A stretch of 8,003 nt of DNA, taken from NCBI GenBank assembly GCA_002068775.1, contig MWAX01000131.1, forward strand, positions 1 through 8,003. The letters are read 5' to 3'. The first letter of the stretch is position 1. Every line of letters starts with the position of its first letter. This document shows positions 6,543 to 8,003 of the stretch, one piece after another. The translations under genes were made by a program, and so were the position numbers. The DNA is from Actinobacteria bacterium ADurb.Bin346 (GTDB lineage: Bacteria; Actinomycetota; Humimicrobiia; Humimicrobiales; Humimicrobiaceae). The notes under the pieces were generated by a model, which saw only the letters and a program-made list of their open reading frames with translations, was not told where the DNA came from and ran no database searches.

Positions 6543-7322
6543 ATGACAAGGAAAAAAATAAAAGATATAATTAAAAGTATGAAAGATGAAGAAAAAATAA
6601 GATTTGCACTGGAAAATACGGAGATTATAAAGAGCCCAAAAAAACTGCTTTCCACGTATGAATCGACAACAGTTCATTATTATATGCTTACAGTCCCGTT
6701 TTATCTCGAATTTGAAGGTAAAAGCTCTGACAGCGAGACTATTATAAGAGAAGGCAGGATAACCTGGCAAAAACCAAGGCTTGTTACTCCGGGTTATATA
6801 TTAAGAATGGAAGGTTTTTCCGAAGAAGCAAAAAAAGCATTTTCTATTCTAGCAGATTATCATTCAGACATAGCCATGATGCTTTACAGGCTTAGATTCG
6901 TTAAAGATTATGAGCATATGGATATAGTTTCTAACCGGCTGGATGAAATAGCCCGAAAAATACAGGGCGATATTGAAAAAAAACAGGATCCTTTTTGCGC
7001 AATAATAAAAGGTGTCGATGAGTTTTGGGATGTTTCGCTGTCAAAGTTTATCTATGAGCTTGCTGTAAACAGCGCATATTTTTCACAATACCCTGATTAT
7101 GGCGCAAGCAATATGTTAAGTACGGATGCTTCGGGCTATGCTGTCGTTTCGCATGATGCTGCCGGTATTCCTGTAAATGCAAAAGCTGAAATAGAAAATC
7201 TCTTTTTGCTCTATAAAAAGGGTGATATAGATGCAAAAACAGTCAAAGAAGAGCTTGATAGCTGGGGCTTGTTTGAGTATTATCAGGACAGATTTTTTTC
7301 AATGTTAAAAAAAAGAAAATAG
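6543..7322 (+). CDS. Uncharacterised soluble protein, ~259 aa
   Basis: I do not recognise this family. The protein shows no signal peptide or membrane span and looks like a soluble, mixed but largely helical protein. The start is lysine-rich and basic (MTRKKIKDIIKSMKDEEK). A strand-rich stretch follows (YYMLTVPFYLEFEGKS, then GRITWQKPRLVTPGYILRMEG). The second half is helical, with aromatic clusters (DEFWDVSLSKFIYELAVNSAYF, WGLFEYYQDRFF) and a basic LKKRK end. No catalytic or metal-binding signature is apparent. The start is uncertain: a TTG at 6525 would add six residues, and neither site has a convincing Shine-Dalgarno; ATG 6543 is chosen as the commoner codon. It lies 66 bp after lnt and 18 bp before another unknown gene, the spacing of an operon pair. 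Frame length and codon use like its neighbours argue that it is real. Confidence 0.8.
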   Translation: MTRKKIKDIIKSMKDEEKIRFALENTEIIKSPKKLLSTYESTTVHYYMLTVPFYLEFEGKSSDSETIIREGRITWQKPRLVTPGYILRMEGFSEEAKKAFSILADYHSDIAMMLYRLRFVKDYEHMDIVSNRLDEIARKIQGDIEKKQDPFCAIIKGVDEFWDVSLSKFIYELAVNSAYFSQYPDYGASNMLSTDASGYAVVSHDAAGIPVNAKAEIENLFLLYKKGDIDAKTVKEELDSWGLFEYYQDRFFSMLKKRK

Positions 7323-7326
7323 AAAC

Positions 7327-7331
7327 GGGAG
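7327..7331 (+). promoter_or_regulatory. Ribosome binding site of the 197-aa protein
   Basis: GGGAG lies 9 bases before the ATG at 7341, inside the 18-bp gap after the preceding stop. It supports that start and shows that this gene can be translated independently of its neighbour. Confidence 0.55.
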
Positions 7332-7340
7332 ATTTTATAA

Positions 7341-7934
7341 ATGGGGGACAAGATTAAAACAGCAATAGAGATTGCTCTTGAAAAAGCAGCGATGCTTGAA
7401 GATCTTTCAGAACAGGAAAAAGAAGAAATTGCAAATAAAAAAGAGCTCGATCCTTTAATGGCCGGCTTTTACAGAGGAAATTCGGATGCGGAAAAGCTCT
7501 GGAGCAAATTAAAGGGAAAGCCTGCGTCTATGTTGAAAAGCGCGCAAATAAATCTTATAAACTCTTTTAAATTTAATCTGGAAAATGAGGAACTGAAAAG
7601 ACGTTCCAAAGCAGTGATTGCCATAGAAACACTAAAAAAAGAGCAGAAAACATCTGCACTGCAGCAAATCCTGCATCACCTTGAAAATCTTAAGAAAAAA
7701 GCTGAAAGTGAAAAAGAGCAGGTATTCAATGAATTTAAAAAAGCAATAGAAAATAATCCGCAGGCAAGAACAAGAGTGCTGGAGCAGGGGGGGCAGAAAA
7801 TAATGGTCAAGCTTTCTGCAGAAGAAGCTATTATGCATAACCCCCAATGGAAACAATTCCTGGAAGATTTTGAGAAAAATTATGAAAATGAATTTGCCAG
7901 GGCAGCAGAACAAATGATAAATCAGATAAGCTGA
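7341..7934 (+). CDS. Uncharacterised charged helical (coiled-coil-prone) protein, 197 aa
   Basis: Not recognised with confidence. The whole chain is Lys/Glu-rich and almost entirely predicted helical, with no membrane segment or signal peptide. It opens with an amphipathic segment, KIKTAIEIALEKAAMLEDLSEQEKEEI. I have the impression of similar IKSxLEIALEKA-type openings on small uncharacterised proteins of anaerobic bacteria, but could not check this. The middle (residues ~75-135) has long Leu/Ile-spaced stretches, LENEELKRRSKAVIAIETLKK and LHHLENLKKKAESEKE, compatible with coiled coil. A short less helical stretch, VLEQGGQKIMVKLSAEEA, interrupts before the last helices. A structural or adaptor role is plausible but unsupported. 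It is preceded by a good ribosome binding site 18 bp after the 259-aa gene, so the two are probably made together and may interact. Confidence 0.8.
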   Translation: MGDKIKTAIEIALEKAAMLEDLSEQEKEEIANKKELDPLMAGFYRGNSDAEKLWSKLKGKPASMLKSAQINLINSFKFNLENEELKRRSKAVIAIETLKKEQKTSALQQILHHLENLKKKAESEKEQVFNEFKKAIENNPQARTRVLEQGGQKIMVKLSAEEAIMHNPQWKQFLEDFEKNYENEFARAAEQMINQIS

Positions 7935-7937
7935 TTT
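7919..7937 (+). terminator. Possible weak terminator hairpin at the end of the helicase-lnt unit
   Basis: AAATCAG (7919-7925) and CTGATTT (7931-7937) form a perfect 7-bp stem with loop ATAAG, spanning the TGA stop of the last gene. The stem is AT-rich, and the bases directly after it (GCTTTC) are a poor U tract. A run of seven T at 7961-7967 lies 23 bases further on. This is weak evidence for transcription ending here. The remaining bases to 8003 hold no gene I can support. Confidence 0.3.
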
Positions 7938-8003
7938 GCTTTCATGCTGTTTTCAGTTAATTTTTTTCTGTAACTCTGTTTATTCATTGTCGGAAGTTTT
8001 AGT

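Noticed and set aside
7922..8002. Open reading frame on the minus strand from the right edge to a stop at 7922-7924, possibly the 3' end of a convergent gene.
   Set aside because: Only ~26 codons are visible, it overlaps the end of the 197-aa gene, and the peptide shows no recognisable motif; cannot be supported without the adjoining sequence.

Overview
This is an AT-rich bacterial window. All convincing genes lie on the + strand and are tightly packed, with frequent ATA and AGA/AGG codons. It splits into two blocks around a 211-bp intergenic region (2682-2892). Taxonomy cannot be fixed from the sequence. The operator ahead of the helicase gene is of the CGAAC-N4-GTTCG type used by LexA in Firmicutes, Actinobacteria and some Chloroflexi-like lineages. 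Apolipoprotein N-acyltransferase (Lnt) points to a diderm or an actinobacterium-like host. A low-GC, probably anaerobic, acyl-CoA-fermenting or -oxidising lineage fits both, but this is inference.

Left block (1-2681): a coenzyme-B12 carbon-skeleton acyl-CoA mutase cassette. It holds the 3' part of the G-protein chaperone MeaB, a split mutase catalytic subunit (about 586 aa) and a separate 137-aa B12-binding subunit. MeaB guards and reloads the adenosylcobalamin cofactor, the large subunit binds the acyl-CoA in a TIM barrel, and the small subunit carries the cobalamin through DxHxxG. The catalytic subunit is not a standard methylmalonyl-CoA mutase. The usual active-site Tyr89 is Ile and the catalytic His244 is Asn, while Arg207 and Tyr243 are kept (Propionibacterium numbering). 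Its real substrate is therefore an open question and is the most interesting point in the window.

Intergenic region (2682-2892): roughly two and a half copies of a 14-bp tandem repeat follow the B12-subunit stop codon. After them come a small hairpin, a near-consensus housekeeping promoter (TTGACT, 18-bp spacer, TATAAT) and a perfect LexA/SOS operator covering the predicted transcription start.

Right block (2893-7934): a UvrD/Rep/PcrA-like superfamily 1 DNA helicase, then lnt, then two unrecognised soluble proteins (259 and 197 aa). All run in the same direction with short gaps (29, 66 and 18 bp with the chosen starts), so they may form one transcription unit under the SOS promoter. A 7-bp hairpin over the last stop codon and a later T run could end it. 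No RNA genes, insertion sequences or CRISPR arrays were seen.
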